64,000 nt of DNA from Dromiciops gliroides (GCF_019393635.1 NC_057866.1:9124223-9188222), one strand, 5' to 3'; shown: positions 17,350 through 31,284, counted from the first letter of the stretch. Notes: generated by a model from the letters alone, not told the origin. Program-made: numbers and translations.

Positions 17350-20300
17350 CTATGAGTCATAATCTTCTTCTTCTTCTTCAGCAGCCGTGGGACCGGGGGG
17401 TGCTGGGGGAAGAGGCAGGCTTGAGGGGAAGGGGAGGAAAGGGGCCGGGGGGCTGTGGAGCAGAGACAAGGAAGGAGACAGTCAGATGAGCTGCACAGAC
17501 GTGCCCCAGGCCAGAACCCCTGCCTCCCCATCAGGATGCCGGAGGACCCTGGGGCCCATCCGCGGCCAGAATGGTTTGCAAAGTGGGCTCCCTCAGTCTC
17601 TAGCCCGAGCCACATCCCACCTCCCACACTGCTCCCCAGATCCAGCCTCCAGGCTTACAACCTCACCTCTGCAACTGGGTCGTGGGCCGGCTAGACTGGG
17701 GTGGGGCCTGTGGCATCTCTTCCTCCCCATCTGTCTCTGTGTCTTCAGAATCATCCTATGGGCAGCATTGTAGATAAAGCCTCAACTAGGTTAGACACTC
17801 AGACCCCCAGAGCTCAGCGGGGAGGGGCAGGGAGGAGAAAGGGAAGGGATGAGGGAGGCTAAGGAAGGCTGATGGCCTCCTCCCTGAGGTGGCCAGAGGC
17901 CGGGGGGCCATCGCCTGGGGATTGGCGGCAATCTATGATGATGACTCAGTCACCGGAGAGACCAAAGGGAGAGAGGTCTGTCCTCAGTGAGTGGACAGCC
18001 TAATTGGGCTAGCTTACCTCCTGCTCCGAGTCGGTCCCAGACTGCTTCTTATCTTTCCCTTTTCCCCCAGCACCACCATTTTTCCGGCTGCTCCCAGGCT
18101 TCCGGCCCCTAGATTTGGAAACCGAGGTGACAGCGAGTATGTAAACAGTCCAATGAACATTTATGGATGTGAAAGGCCGTGTGGGTCACAAAAAACCCAA
18201 ACTGAAAAAAACCCAGGGCCAGACCTTGAGGTGCTTCTGTTCGGCCGCTGGGGCAGCTCAGGGTTCATAGGCCAGGGCAACCCTTGGTGCCCTTTGGATT
18301 CATCAATACCCCTAATGAGAGCCCACACATAAAACTCACTTCGTTTTGAAACTATAGGGGAGCCTCTCAGTGGGGAAAGGGCTGAACAAATGATGATCCA
18401 GGAGTGTCATGGGATATGATAGTGCCTTCAAAAAGAGGAAAAGGGACAGTGAAACCTGGGAAGATTTGTGTGAACTGATACAGAACAAATCGGGGAGAAC
18501 AGGAGAATTAGGTATACATGAGGTTCATCCACACAAATGGAGAGAGCCCCAGCCCCAGCCAAAACAGTCCTAGACGGGAAATTACCAAGGAAGGAAGACC
18601 AGGCCCTCACTCTGACCCCTTCGCTGAGGTGGAGGTCCACAGTTGTGGAGAACTACACACCTCTTCAGACTTTTCCTAAGGGTGGATCAGTTCTGCTGAT
18701 TTTTCTTTCTTTAAAAATGCTATTTGTTTAAAAAAAAAATGTTATTTATGAGAGGCAGCTAGGTGACACAGTAGCTAGAGCACCGGCCCTGGAGTCAAGA
18801 GGACCTGAGTTCAAATCCAGCCTCAGACACTTGACGCTAGCTGTGTGACCCTGGGCAAGTCACTTAACCCCAATTTCCCCCCCAAAAAAAGACAGTAAAA
18901 AGGTTATTTGTTATATGGGACATCATTTTGGAAGAGGGTAAGGACAGGGATGCCCTGGGAAATCTGGCTGATGTCAAAACAAAAGTTATCAATAAAACAT
19001 TTTAAAAAGAAGGCAATGTGTTGAATTGTATATGAGACATTGATTGGTTCAGGATTTCACAGTACCTGACACATAGCTGAATAAATGTGTCACAACTGTT
19101 CTCCCTTGTATAAGCAGCATTCTCCTTTGGTGGTGCTTAACTTTGGAAGGATTTGGGAAATATTCGATGTGAAGCACGATGCCTTCCCAGGGTAGCTCAA
19201 AGCCCCCTGTGCCCCCTTACCTTCGGGTTCCTTTCTCTCCATCCAGGTGATTGTCTTCTCCATCCCCTTGCATGTCCGGCACCGCTGCCACCAGGTCCTT
19301 CAAGAAATCAAACCGCTGCTCCAACTCAATGCACTGCTTCCTAGGACGGGAAGGGATGGGGGCTGAGCTCCTCCTCCAGGCTCCAGAGAGGGAGAGGCTG
19401 CCCCCCGAATTCTGGGCAAGGGGCAGCAGGTGCTCTTGGGATGGAGAGCCAGTGGGCACCTTCGAAGTGTGCCCATTTAGCCCCCTCGTTTTGGAGCATA
19501 AAAAGCTGAGGCCCAGAACCAGAAGAGAGATTCAGAGGAAGATGGAAGTGGGTCTTCTGAGGCCACGTGATGGAGGGAGAGAGCCAGAGGTGGGAATGGG
19601 GGGGGGGGGCGCCACGGCCTGGCTGTCAGAACTCACAGGTGGGAGGTGGTCATGGTCTTGGCATTGCGAGATTGGGTCACTTGACAGGCTTTCTTGAGCA
19701 GCGATTCCAAAAACAGTTCTAATGCCCGGGCTGAAGGAGCTTGTCAAGAAAATCCAAGGCAACCCGGGCCAGCCCTGAGCCCCAGTCCTTCCCCCCTCCA
19801 GTCTCCCGGGCCCCAGTCCTGCCCAACCCCCCAGCCTCCGGAGCCCCGGTCCTCCCCCGCCAGCCCCCAGCCCCGTCACCCCCTCCCCGACGACAAGCCC
19901 AGGATACAGATGATTACAGGTACCGCGGCTGCCACCTTGCCAATCTCCTCGTCCGTCTGCATGATCTTCTTGATTCTGGCCTGGGGGGGGGGGGGGAACA
20001 GCTTCAGTCTTAAAGACAACCGGTACAAGGACCCAAGGGACGTCGGGGGCCTGGGCCGGGGGAGGATGACACGGGGTGGCGAAGAGGCCACGGTCTGGTC
20101 GTGCAGGGGGCGGCAGGACCCCGGGAGCAAGGCTGGGGAGGGGGACGGGAGGCGGAAAGACAGTGGCTACAGAGGGGCGCCGAGGGGGGGAAGGACCTGG
20201 GGGTGAGGGCATCCCGGGGTTCGGGGGTGCTGGAGGAAGTGAGGGAGGGGGACAGCGGGGGCGGGGTGGGCGGTCGGAGGGTAAGAGTACCCCACGGTGC

Positions 20301-20509
20301 TGGGGGAGGGGCCCCCGGGGTTCTTGGGCGGGGGCAGGGGGCAGGCGGGGATCCGGGCCCTAGGGGGACGAGGCAGCTGTCGGGAGGGCGACTGCGGACC
20401 GGGCGCGAAGAGGCCCAAGGGGGGCCGGGACCGGGGGCGGCTGCGGGGCCCCGGGCCGGCTGCTCACCGGCGGGAAGCGCGCGTTGTATTTCTTCTTCTT
20501 GCTCGGCAT
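17350..20509 (-). CDS. DRAP1: DRAP1, DR1-associated protein 1 (NC2-alpha)
   Basis: Nuclear corepressor subunit that pairs with DR1 (NC2-beta) through a histone fold and locks TBP on TATA DNA. Seven coding exons: 20509-20468, 19980-19908, 19730-19637, 19340-19221, 18108-18018, 17755-17667, 17452-17350; total 203 aa, close to the human 205. The N-terminus [14 protein letters not shown] and the H2A-like histone fold (about residues 12-88, including [20 protein letters not shown] and [11 protein letters not shown]) are nearly identical to human. A basic linker (RGRKPG, KGKDKK), an acidic [12 protein letters not shown] stretch, a Pro-rich segment and the end EEEEEDYDS follow. All junctions are GT-AG. 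The acceptor of exon 2 follows a C-only pyrimidine run of about 14 bases. The gene shares its CpG-island promoter with C11orf68. Confidence 0.97.
18380..19000 (+). mobile_element. Old LINE fragment with SINE, in DRAP1 intron 4
   Basis: CCTGGGAAGATTTGTGTGAACTGA resembles diverged L1 3' text; weak. The SINE at 18751-18890 lies within it. Confidence 0.45.
18751..18890 (+). mobile_element. Marsupial tRNA-derived SINE
   Basis: AGGCAGCTAGGTGACACAG to AACCCCAATTTCCCC. It lies antisense in DRAP1 intron 4. Confidence 0.9.
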
Positions 20510-21160
20510 CTCGGGGCCTCCTGCTGGCGCCGCCGCCGCCGCTGCTCTTGCCGCACCTCGGCCTCGGCCCTCCGGCCCCGGCCCCGGCTCCGGCCCCGGC
20601 TCCTCCGGTTCCTCGGGATCCGCCGCCGCGACTCCTCTGGCTCCGGCAGCGGCCCCGCCCGGGTCCTAGCGCCGGGCCGCCTCCTGCGCCGCGGGGTCCT
20701 AGCGCCGGGCCGCCTCCTGCGCCGCGGGGTCCTAGCGCCGGGCCGCCTCCTGCGCCGCGGGGTCCTAGCGCCGGGCCGCCTCCTGCGCCGCGGGGTCCTA
20801 GCGCCGGGACTCCTCTCGCTCCTCTGGGTCCTATCGCCCGCTTACTGTGCACGCTCCGCTCCGCCCCGCTCCTCCTCGCGGCCCAGCACCAGCACTCCTC
20901 CTTCCATAGATCCGCGGTGGAGGACGACGTTCGTCCCCGCCTTCCTGCTGAAGGATGAACGCCCTCAACGGCCCCGCCCTCCGCGCGTTCAAGCCGGGCG
21001 CCTCCGCGGAGAGACCCCGCTTCTCATTGGTCCCGTCTTCTGCCACGTCCGGATAAGTCCCGTCCCCCACTCCCCTTTACTTCCCCCCTCGTTCTGACTG
21101 TCCGCGACTGCAGCCGGCGGTTGCCGATAAAGTTATTGTTGAGGCGGCAGGCGGCCCAAG
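20510..21160. promoter_or_regulatory. Bidirectional CpG-island promoter of DRAP1 and C11orf68
   Basis: Only 651 bp separate the two divergent start codons. The CpG-dense stretch runs from about 20040 to 21500. An inverted CCAAT box (ATTGG, 21026-21030) is present and I see no TATA box. DRAP1 5' UTR should occupy the left part and C11orf68 5' UTR the right. The 33-bp array sits on the DRAP1 side. Confidence 0.8.
20663..20808. repeat. 33-bp GC-rich minisatellite, 4 copies plus a partial
   Basis: Units begin (GTCCTAGCGCCGGGCCGCC...) at 20663, 20696, 20729, 20762 and 20795, exactly 33 bp apart and almost identical. The period is a multiple of three, and several frames on both strands stay open through it. 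It lies 154-300 bp upstream of the DRAP1 ATG. Confidence 0.95.
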
Positions 21161-22901
<1,741 letters not shown>

Positions 22902-23098
22902 CCAGCCGAGTGGCCTTGGGGCGGGGAGGGCAGAGACAATCATTCTGACCCTGGCCGGCCCGTAGGGGGCGTGGGCTTTGGAGCTGAGACCCAGCCCTCC
23001 GCTCAGCCCCCACCCCCCCACCCTCTAGGCTGCCTGCCTTCCCGGCCCTGGGGACCAGCCTGAGGCTCAGGAGAGGGGAAGGGAGAGGAGCTGAGACA

Positions 23099-23106
23099 TG
23101 ACGTCA
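23099..23106. promoter_or_regulatory. Palindromic CRE (TGACGTCA) in C11orf68 3' UTR
   Basis: A perfect 8-bp CRE palindrome 198 bp after the stop. There is no sign of a promoter here, so function is doubtful. Confidence 0.4.
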
Positions 23107-23412
23107 TCCCCCTCCCCCCTTCCCCAGCGCTGGTCCCGGCAGCGGAGGGAGAAAGGGACCCTCTGCCTTCGGAGCTTCTGTTGCTTGCCCAGAGCCTCAG
23201 CTGGGCTCTCTCCCTCCCCCTGCTTAGAGCTGCTCCACCCCATCCCTGGCTGGCAGAGCACAGAAGAGGTGGTGGAGTGTTGCATCCTGGGAGTTGTAGT
23301 CCTGACTCTGAACTGGGCCACCCATATGGCCTCCCATGGAGAGGGTGCCAGCTGCTCCCTGCTCTGAGGGCAGTGCCCTATGCCCCCAACTCACTTTTCC
23401 TTTCATTGCTTC

Positions 23413-23418
23413 AATAAA
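23413..23418 (+). terminator. C11orf68 poly(A) signal
   Basis: AATAAA 512 bp after the stop codon, followed by a T/C-rich stretch. This marks the probable 3' end near 23435. Confidence 0.85.
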
Positions 23419-23579
23419 GCCCACCTTCATTTTCATCCCAGCCCTCCCTTCCTCCCGGTGCTCTGGTCTGGGTGGCAACTGGTCAGGTCCAGCCATTGTG
23501 AGGAGGAATGGTGTTAGGAGGCCTGCTGGGCTGAGGAGGTTAGGGGCTAGCCTAGGACCAAGACCTGGGGAGCCACAGA

Positions 23580-23995
23580 CCTGACCATGCAATACTGCTG
23601 TTGGTGCCACTGCTGGCTCCCATCAGCTCCAGTATCACACTGAGGATGCCCTGTCGGGCATGCCTGCTCCTTTCCTCCCCTCCCCGTCTTCTGGCACTCC
23701 AGGTACAATGGCCTGGCTGTTCTTGCACAGGACTCAGGCCTTTGCACTGGCTCTGCCCCATGCCTGAATGCTCTTTGTCTTCACCTCTGCCTCCTGCCTT
23801 CCCTGGGACCTTCACTGCCTTCCTTCCCCCTATACTTGTGTCTCCTTAGTTATTAACTCGTTGTCTCTTCCATTAGAATGTGAGCCCCTCGAGGGAAAAG
23901 ACCCTTTTATTTTTGCTTTTCTTTGTACCCACAGCACTTAGCACAGTGCCTGGTGCCTAGCGAGCCCCGAATAAATGCTTGTTGACTGATTCCTT
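23580..23995 (+). mobile_element. L2 LINE 3' end
   Basis: Ends with the typical CACAGTGCCTGGTGCCTAGC ... AATAAATGCTTGTTGACTGA. The AATAAA here belongs to the L2 and not to a gene. Confidence 0.75.
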
Positions 23996-24049
23996 CGACA
24001 GCTTCCCTCTCTGCCTTAGGTATGACACTTACTGGTTTACTTACTATGG

Positions 24050-24265
24050 GCACTTACTGGCTTATGGAGAACCTTCAGTCCAGTCTCATGTGATCCCCAC
24101 AACAGTCCTGTGAAGTAGGGAGCATAGCGAGTATCCTCATCTTACAGATCGGGAAACTGAGGCACAGAAGTCAAGTGACACAGCTGCCAGGGTTGGCATT
24201 CAAACCTACATCTTCTAACTTCAGGTCCAGACCTCTTTCCATCCTATATCATCTGCCTCTCAGGG
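24050..24265 (-). mobile_element. MIR-like SINE remnant
   Basis: TCTTACAGATCGGGAAACTGAGGC and CACAGCTGCCAGGGTTGGCA in reverse orientation. Confidence 0.6.
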
Positions 24266-24423
24266 TGAAACTCCGTTTACTTCAGGAAGCATTTGTATTC
24301 CCAGTAAGATGCATGAGGATCTGAGCCAGGTGCTGGGAATACAAAGGAAAATGAACAGACCTTGCCCTCAAGGAGCTTCCAGTTCTACGTTGTTTACACA
24401 GATAGTGTTCTCTCCAATGGATT

Positions 24424-24567
24424 GGGGGGGGGCAGGGCAATGGGGGTTAAGTGACTTGCCCAGGGTCACACAGGTAGTTAAGTGTCAAGTGTCTGAGGCT
24501 GGATTTGAACTCAGGTTCTCCTGAATCCAAGGCCAGTGCTTTATCTACTGCGCCACCTAGCTGCCCC
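24424..24567 (-). mobile_element. Marsupial tRNA-derived SINE
   Basis: Reverse copy ending CGCCACCTAGCTGCCCC. Confidence 0.93.
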
Positions 24568-25234
24568 GATAGTATTCTCTCAAACCATTTTCATCAGTTG
24601 GGGAATCATCCCAGGGTGCGCCCTTGAGCTAACCCTAGAAGGAGGGTGAGGAGGAAAGGCAGTTCCAGTCTGGGAAGGTTTCTGAGCAAGGGGTTGGGCG
24701 GGCCAAAGTTGCTTCGTGGCTTATTTGTAATGTTGCAGGGAGAGTCATGTGAAGATCTTTGAAAGATACAACAGCAGAGTCACATTTTGTTCAGTGATCC
24801 TCTGGTGAACACTGAGAGATGGATGCTCCCCACCAGAGATGTTTGCTGTACCGCCCACAGAATCCTGCTCCTGTTGGGTGCTGCTGGCAGCAGTGAGCTC
24901 CTAAGGCCAAGTTTCCTAAGGGCACACACAGTAACCATCTAGACAGGAAAAACCAAGTGGATGAAACCTGTACATTGTGTAAGCTGACTGTGCTTAGACA
25001 TATGGCCCATATCTAGGCAGACGCTGCAAAGATCTCAACCAAGTCCAGAACTAAATAGAAGAGTAGGCCGACTTTCATTTGGGAAATTGTGCAGTACTTT
25101 TAGTGACCCCCAAGGTTCTCACTCAAACAAAAAAACACCTTTAAATGCCAATGTGCTTCTCAGCTGTATGGCTAAGTATCTGGAAAACTGTCTTCTCCCA
25201 AAACGTCAAAATTTCAGGTCACCCAAAGAGCCAT
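24568..25234. other. Intergenic, nothing recognised
   Basis: Unique-looking AT-moderate sequence without a supported exon, repeat family or regulatory motif. Confidence 0.5.
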
Positions 25235-25440
25235 TAGATGGGCTTGATGGTGTAATGCATAGAGCCCTGGGCCTGGTCTAAAGAAGATCTGAGTTCAAAT
25301 TCAATCTCAGACATTTATTAGCTGTGTGGCCCTGGGCTAGTCACTATACCCCTGTTTGCCTCAATTCTTCAACTGTAAAATGAAGGTAATGATAGCACCT
25401 GCCTCCCAGGCATCACCAATGGAATCACATGCCCTTAAAG
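25235..25440 (+). mobile_element. MIR-like SINE
   Basis: GGTGTAATGCATAGAGCCCTGG ... TTAGCTGTGTGGCCCTGGGC ... CAACTGTAAAATGAAGGTAA. Confidence 0.7.
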
Positions 25441-25489
25441 GATTGGAATAAATTTTCTGGCCCTTTTGGGGTGGGGATCACTAAGCCAG

Positions 25490-26580
25490 AGTATGATTTT
25501 TTTATCTTTATAATTTTTATTGATAACCTTTTATTTGGACACAACAGATAATTCTGGACAAAGTACTTCCCTACTGTGTTCTAACCTAGTGCACTCCCCC
25601 CCCCCACCAAAAAAAAAACAACACACAATTGGATTGGTAACAGAGGAGTCAGGGAGATGTGTCCCCTAACTCTGGAGTCAGGATGAAAACCCTGACAATC
25701 ATCCTGGCCTTCAGGTCTTTGCTTTCCCATGGTGATGCTACTGGCACAACTGTGGCCCTGTTTGCTTTGTCTCTTCCTTTTTTCATGTGATCCTCTGGAT
25801 TTTTTCATATTCATCATTCCTTAGAGTGCAGGAATATTCCTTTATAGTCACAGGCCAGAATTTATGTAGCCACCCAATTGTTGGGCACATTTCTTGTCTA
25901 TCACAAATAATATTGTTATCAATACTTCAGCATATCAGTTTTTGTTGCTGTGAGTCACCTCCTTTAAGCAGCTTTTTACCCCAGAGCTGTTGGACCAGTT
26001 CACAGCTTCACTAGCAATAAATCAGTTTTCCTATCTTCCCCAACTGCTCCAACAATGAATTTGTCCATCTTTTTGTATGTTTGCTACCTTCAGGCAGAAT
26101 TCATTCAAAAGGCATTTATTGTCTAAGGTGGTATCTCAGGATCATAATTTGTACTTATTTGTAATTTCGAAATTTTTTTCAAGTGGCTATTGATAATTAG
26201 TATTTCTTTCTTGAAAAACTTCTCTATTGAAGTTCTTAAGCATATCTTTATGTAAGTTCTCTACAGCCTGTATTTATGGAACTTTTGTCAGAAATATTTA
26301 ATGGAAAGATTTTCCCAAAGCCATATATTTTTCTCTGATTCTTGCTGCATTGATTTTATTTGTGCAAAAACATTTACACTTTATATATTTGAGAGTCTCT
26401 ATTTTGTCTTTTATGCCTCACCTTGTAAGGAATTTTTCTCCTGCTCATAACTGAAAGATTTAACTTTTCATTCCCCTAGTTTGGTTTTGGTTTTTTTTTA
26501 TGGACTGACTTTTCCTATCTAGACCATTTGTTCATTTAGAATTTACTATGCTATAAAGTATAAGGTATTGGTTTTACTCA
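25490..26580 (-). mobile_element. Old L1-type LINE fragment
   Basis: The + strand reads like a reversed L1 ORF2/3' UTR: CCACCCAATTGTTGGGCA, CAGTTTTTGTTGCTGTGAG and GCTGCATTGATTTTATTTGTG parallel the better L1 at 61080-62150. Diverged, with no frame left. Confidence 0.65.
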
Positions 26581-26879
26581 GTTTTGTCACTCATCCGTGG
26601 CTGAATTATGAAGCACTCTCTAGGGATGCTCAGCTCTTTCAGCAAGGACCGTTAGCTCCAGAGAAATGAGTAAAGGAGGCAGAGGGGATGAGGGGGGGAC
26701 CACCGGGGAGAACTGGGATTTCTGCTGATTCCTGTCACTTTGGCTTGGGTCCTCCAGGGAAATGAAGCCCCTCGAGTCTCTTGGGCCAGCTTGGGTCTCC
26801 ACTGCTGCCCCTTATTCCCGGGCCTCCCCCTTTACTCTGGCGTCTGGGGGCGGGGGGGGGGGGAGGAGGGGGCGTGTCT

Positions 26880-27030
26880 CTGCCGCTTCCTAGGACAGAG
26901 CGCTGCGTGCGAAGGCTGAGTCAGGACCGGGAGCCTCACGCGATCGGAATGCCACCGCCAAGGAGCGGAGATGCCACAGAGTTGACTTGACTCGGCGGGA
27001 GAGGGGAGGTGGAAGTGAGGTGAGTCATGG
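26880..27030. promoter_or_regulatory. Candidate AP-1/ETS element upstream of FOSL1
   Basis: Two perfect TGAGTCA sites (26917-26923 and 27021-27027), the second preceded by GGAAGT (ETS core) 4 bp away. They lie in a GC-rich non-repeat island 8.8 kb upstream of FOSL1. The role is inferred from motifs only. Confidence 0.35.
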
Positions 27031-27825
27031 GCAGTTAGTTACTCTCGCATTTCTCCCTATGGGCCACCGTGGCGGACACAGGGGTAGTCATCGGGTGCAG
27101 ATGCTTCGCTGCCTCATGCTCCTCTGGCTGTGAAGCCGGAGAAGTAAGTCTCATCTTTCAGGAAAGATGGAAATGTTTCTCCTTCAGTCCTCCCGGCAGC
27201 AGCTTGGAGGAGTCACCTTTCCCCCAGTACCCTCCCCGTCCCCCCAGCCCCTGAGGTTCTCCCTCGGCTCACTGTGCTAACGGAAGCCGGCGTCTCTCCT
27301 CCCGCCGCTGGATGTCTCTTGGCCCTCCTGGCTGCCCTCTGGCGCCTCAGTTTCCCCTGGAGCCATTCAACACCCGGAGCCCTGTAGTTCGCCAGTGGGG
27401 ACACTTAGACTACATTCTAATTTCTAGCAGTCCTGTGCCGAGTTTTTCCTAGTATCCGAATCTCAGAAGGGACTGGACTGAGGGTCAGAGATAGAAGGAA
27501 TGTGCCCAATCACACAGCCGGTGAGGGGCAGAGCTGGAACTGGAAGGTAGGTCTTCTGGCTTCCAGGTCAAAGTATCAGGTGAGACCTGGGTGTGGGATT
27601 CTGGGGAAGTCCCAATCTTTCTACAGCCCAGTTTCTCATCACCTGTAAGAGATAAGAGTGCCAGGATTATCTCCCTCACTGGTCTGTTCAGAGAAGAAAA
27701 TGAGGTCACCTGCAAAGAAAGCGTCTTGTGGGCCCCAGAGTCCTGGATTGCCCCCCTCAGACATTCCTAAGTCATGAAGCCCCTCAATTCAGAGGGCTGT
27801 GTGGATAGTTGAAATAAAAGGCAGC
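27031..27825. other. Intergenic, unique sequence with an MIR piece
   Basis: Moderately GC-rich to about 27400, then an MIR-like stretch near 27440-27700. No exon recognised. Confidence 0.45.
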
Positions 27826-28110
27826 TGCTGCCGTGGTGAGTAGAACTGCTCCAGGGTTAGGAAGGCCTGACATCAGATTTGGCTTCTGCTACACTAGCTG
27901 TGTGACTCTGGACAAGTCACTGAATTTCCTTGGTTTTCTCATCTGTACAATAAAGCCAATAGCAGCATCCATCTCACAAGGTTGTTGTGAGGATCGAATA
28001 TATATCTGTAATTTGGAACTCAAAATCTTATAAAAACAAATGTTGAAAATTATCTTTATCTCTAACTGGAAAATAAGAAAATACTTTTATGATTAAAAAA
28101 CCATACTTGT
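27826..28110 (+). mobile_element. MIR-like SINE followed by an L1 3' tail
   Basis: TGTGTGACTCTGGACAAGTCA with CTCATCTGTACAATAAAGCC (MIR), directly followed by L1 tail text TTGGAACTCAAAATCTTATA to about 28110. Confidence 0.65.
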
Positions 28111-31100
28111 AAAGTGCCTAGCTCATAGGAAATGCCCTAAAATGCTTCTTTCCTTCACCCTCTCTCCTTCCTTAGCCCGTCTGCCTCCCCACTACACTCA
28201 GCCTTCTCTAGCCCCAACTTGGTCCCTATTCTCTTGGAACTAAGAGTCTAAGAGGAGGCAAGCCCCGGGAAACCTCAGCTTCCAACATGATAGGACAAGC
28301 GAATCCCAGGCAAACAGTGCTCTGGACCTTTCCAGTACGTGTTGTTCTCAGGCAGTCAGTCAGCAAAGGCTTCCTGGAGTAAGAAGTATTCGAACTGGTG
28401 TCTAAAGAATGGGGAGGAAGTCAGCAGGTGGAGGGGGAGGGTGCAGAGAGAGGGAAGGGCATCCCACACAGACAGAACAGAGCTAGCAAAACTCCAGGGA
28501 AGGCACTGGGCCGGGTTTAGGGATCAAAGAGTCATTCTGTTTAGCCGACCAGAGTACAGTGTAGACAGGTACAGGGTGATCCCTGATAGGCCTAGAAATG
28601 GAAGCAGTACCATATTGGGTACAGGGATACCTTTTTCTGGGGAGGGAGAGAGGGATGCCTCCATTGGGGAAGTTGTAGGGAAGAGTTCCCCTCTGTCTCA
28701 TCCTCCCAATGCCTCCTAACTCTTTTGTGAAAGGAATGAGGAGATAGACTGCTACCTGCTGTTTCCCATCCCTTCCCATCCAGTTTCCCCAAACCAGTTA
28801 AAAGCCGAAAAGGGATTGGCTGCTTAAACTGTGTTAAACTGGGGGAGAGTCCACCCACTTGTGGTGGCCCCCATCACAACCTCCCCCTGAGCTGTCCCCA
28901 GGGCACTGAGCCCCACCATCCTACCAGGAGGGACGACAGGGATGTGCTATAGGAAACAGGAAATGACTGGCTCAAGGGAAATCGATTGGGTTTGGACTGG
29001 GTTCAAAGCCCCCAAATGGGGAATTTCCCTGGCTGAGGCGCCCTGACTCCAGCTTAGTGCCGGGAGGGAGTGGCTGTAAGGCGCCCCAGCCCCTGGCAAC
29101 CTGACACATGGGGTTGATTCATCCTCAGGGGAAACTCCCCATTTCATTGATTCCCACCCTTGGAATGGCGAGGGGGTAATTCGGGGTTATGGGAGCCTTT
29201 CTGAGGGTCTGCACCCCTCTGGCCCCCAGACCAGCCCCAGAACGTCTCCCTTCCTGACCCTTTCTACGACCTCAGGATTTTCTCCAATCCCCATTTCCTG
29301 CTTTAGGGGGTCACGTTGCTGTCCTGAAAAGGCAGAAGGTCTGCATTGTATGGCAGGAGAAGTGGGGAGAGAGGGCTGATTGGGGGCAGGGGAAGAATGA
29401 AGGTAAGAACCTCACAGCCATGCCACTGGCTGCTCTATCCTGAGCACAGGTCAGCCCTAGGGCCAGGCAGCAGTGGCCTGGCCAGAGGCAAGAGGGAGCT
29501 GTTCACTGAAGAAAGCCTCTTTCAGAACCCTGAATCCCTTCCAAACCCAAAATCCTTTTCTTTGGAGTCAGAAGCTTCCTGTCTGCCTGAGCTTGGGCCC
29601 TGGGGGGAGGGAAAAGGCCCGAGCGGCCAGCTGTCTGGCTTTCTGCATCTGTGGCAGGGATTGGTTTTCCAGCTGGTACCTTGCTGTTCCCCACCCCACC
29701 CCCACCCCCTTTGTCAGCTCCTAGCAAAGAGAGCTATCCTGGGAGGTGGGACTCCTGGGTTCTAGGTGCGTCACTGAACCTGATACACATTCTTTCTCTC
29801 CTCTTTTCATTGGGGTCTGATGAAGACACTGATTCTAGGGTGACAGGGCTGGGACTTGGAGTTGAGCTGAGGAGAGGCAGAGGTTAGAGGAGGCAGCCGT
29901 GAGAAGGTGTGTCCGTGCCTTCTCAGGTCCTCTGTGACTCATCCTTCAATCCTGGGCTGCTCCCCCTCTGTGACTCAGTTTCCCCCCAGGCAGTTGGAGT
30001 TTCTCCGATAGTGAGGTGTGGCAGATTTATTGGCCAACCAGATCATCCATTAGTACCTTTCATCCCAGGAACTCAAAACCTTTTGCTTTCCCAGAGTGAG
30101 GCAGTGACTGGCTAGGAGAAGGTGTGTGTGTATTTGCATTTGCATGTAAACAGGACCCCCTCACACACACACCCATTCTTCCTGGTCCTCACTCCTAATA
30201 GCCACATCAACACCCGGGCACACGAGGGGGTGGGGTGGGATGGGGTGGAGATGGCTTAAAACCATTCCAAGTAGACCTGGGACTAGGGGTATGCCGGTAA
30301 ATGCTTAACAAGCAGATGTTCTTTTTTGTTTTTTTCTAAAGAATGGCTGACATGCTTTTAAGTCTAACCTGCATTATTGTATTTTCTCCATTATTTTCTC
30401 TTGCCTCAACAATGAACAAAACAAAATAAACCAAGTACTGATTTGTATCGTGTCAGTTTCTGAGGTGTTAAATGCTCACACTGAAAACTGAACAATTTCT
30501 CAAGAGCCCAAGACACCACCCTAGTGGCAAAGAACTAGAGAGGACTTGAAGTCTGCTTTGGCTTTGTGTACCAAAGAATGAATCGAGGTATCAGCAGCTG
30601 AGTCTGCTGGAGAAACCAGGAAGGGACTCACCTCTGCCCATTCCTTCTACCCTCAGGAATCCTTGGGGTTTAGTTTGGCACCCAGAAAGAGGAGACAAGA
30701 GACACCCTAGCAAAGGACTGAGGAACTTTGGTAGGCAGCATCTCCCAAGCTCATGGAGTCTTGAAGCAGCCATGGTTCCTAAGGGGCTCTCTGGGCTCCT
30801 TCCTCTTGACCAAATCCCATTGGTTCTCCTTGAGGCCTGAAGCCCTCCCTGCTGCCATTAAAATTGTTGACCTGCTTCTCCTTGAAGCTCTTTCTGTCCT
30901 TGGCTTCCACTGTTTTCTCCTGATTCTTGTCCAAACCCGAGGAAGTAATGCCAGGCTGACCGTCAGGGAGCCCAGGTTGTGGTCCCAGCCTTGCCACATG
31001 TGGTCCTCAGGCAGATCCCTTCTCCTCTCTGGGCTTTAGTTTTCCCATTTTCAAACAGAAGGCTGAGGACTCAGTCCCTGTCTGCTTTGATGTTCTAGAG

Positions 31101-31129
31101 TCTATACTCCCTCCAGAGAAAGAACCAAT
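28111..31129. other. Intergenic, mostly unrecognised
   Basis: 3 kb of largely unique sequence. A TGACTCA pair occurs at 29935-29941 and 29971-29977. A common old-repeat block sits near 28340-28520 (GAGGAAGTCAGCAGGTGGAG, AGGGCATCCCACACAGAC). The open frames here are short and have no family signature. Confidence 0.5.
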
Positions 31130-31281
31130 AAACAGAAGTATGTAGAGTATGATCATATATATACATATTTACATATCTATCTGTATGTGTCAAATGGTGG
31201 CCTTTCCCACTATGGGGTAGAGAGGAAGGGAGGGAAACAGTTCAGAACTTAAAATGTTACCAAAAAAGTGATTAAATTAAA

Positions 31282-31284
<3 letters not shown>
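31130..31284 (+). mobile_element. L1 3' tail
   Basis: ATATACATATTTACATATC ... GGGAGGGAAACAGTTCAGAAC resembles the L1 3' UTR end; it leads into the AC repeat. Confidence 0.5.

Noticed and set aside
20010-20958. Long frames on both strands (280 and 285 codons) over the DRAP1 promoter
   Set aside because: They are products of CpG-rich sequence and the 33-bp array. They lack an ATG start on the minus strand and cover DRAP1 exon 1 in the wrong frame.
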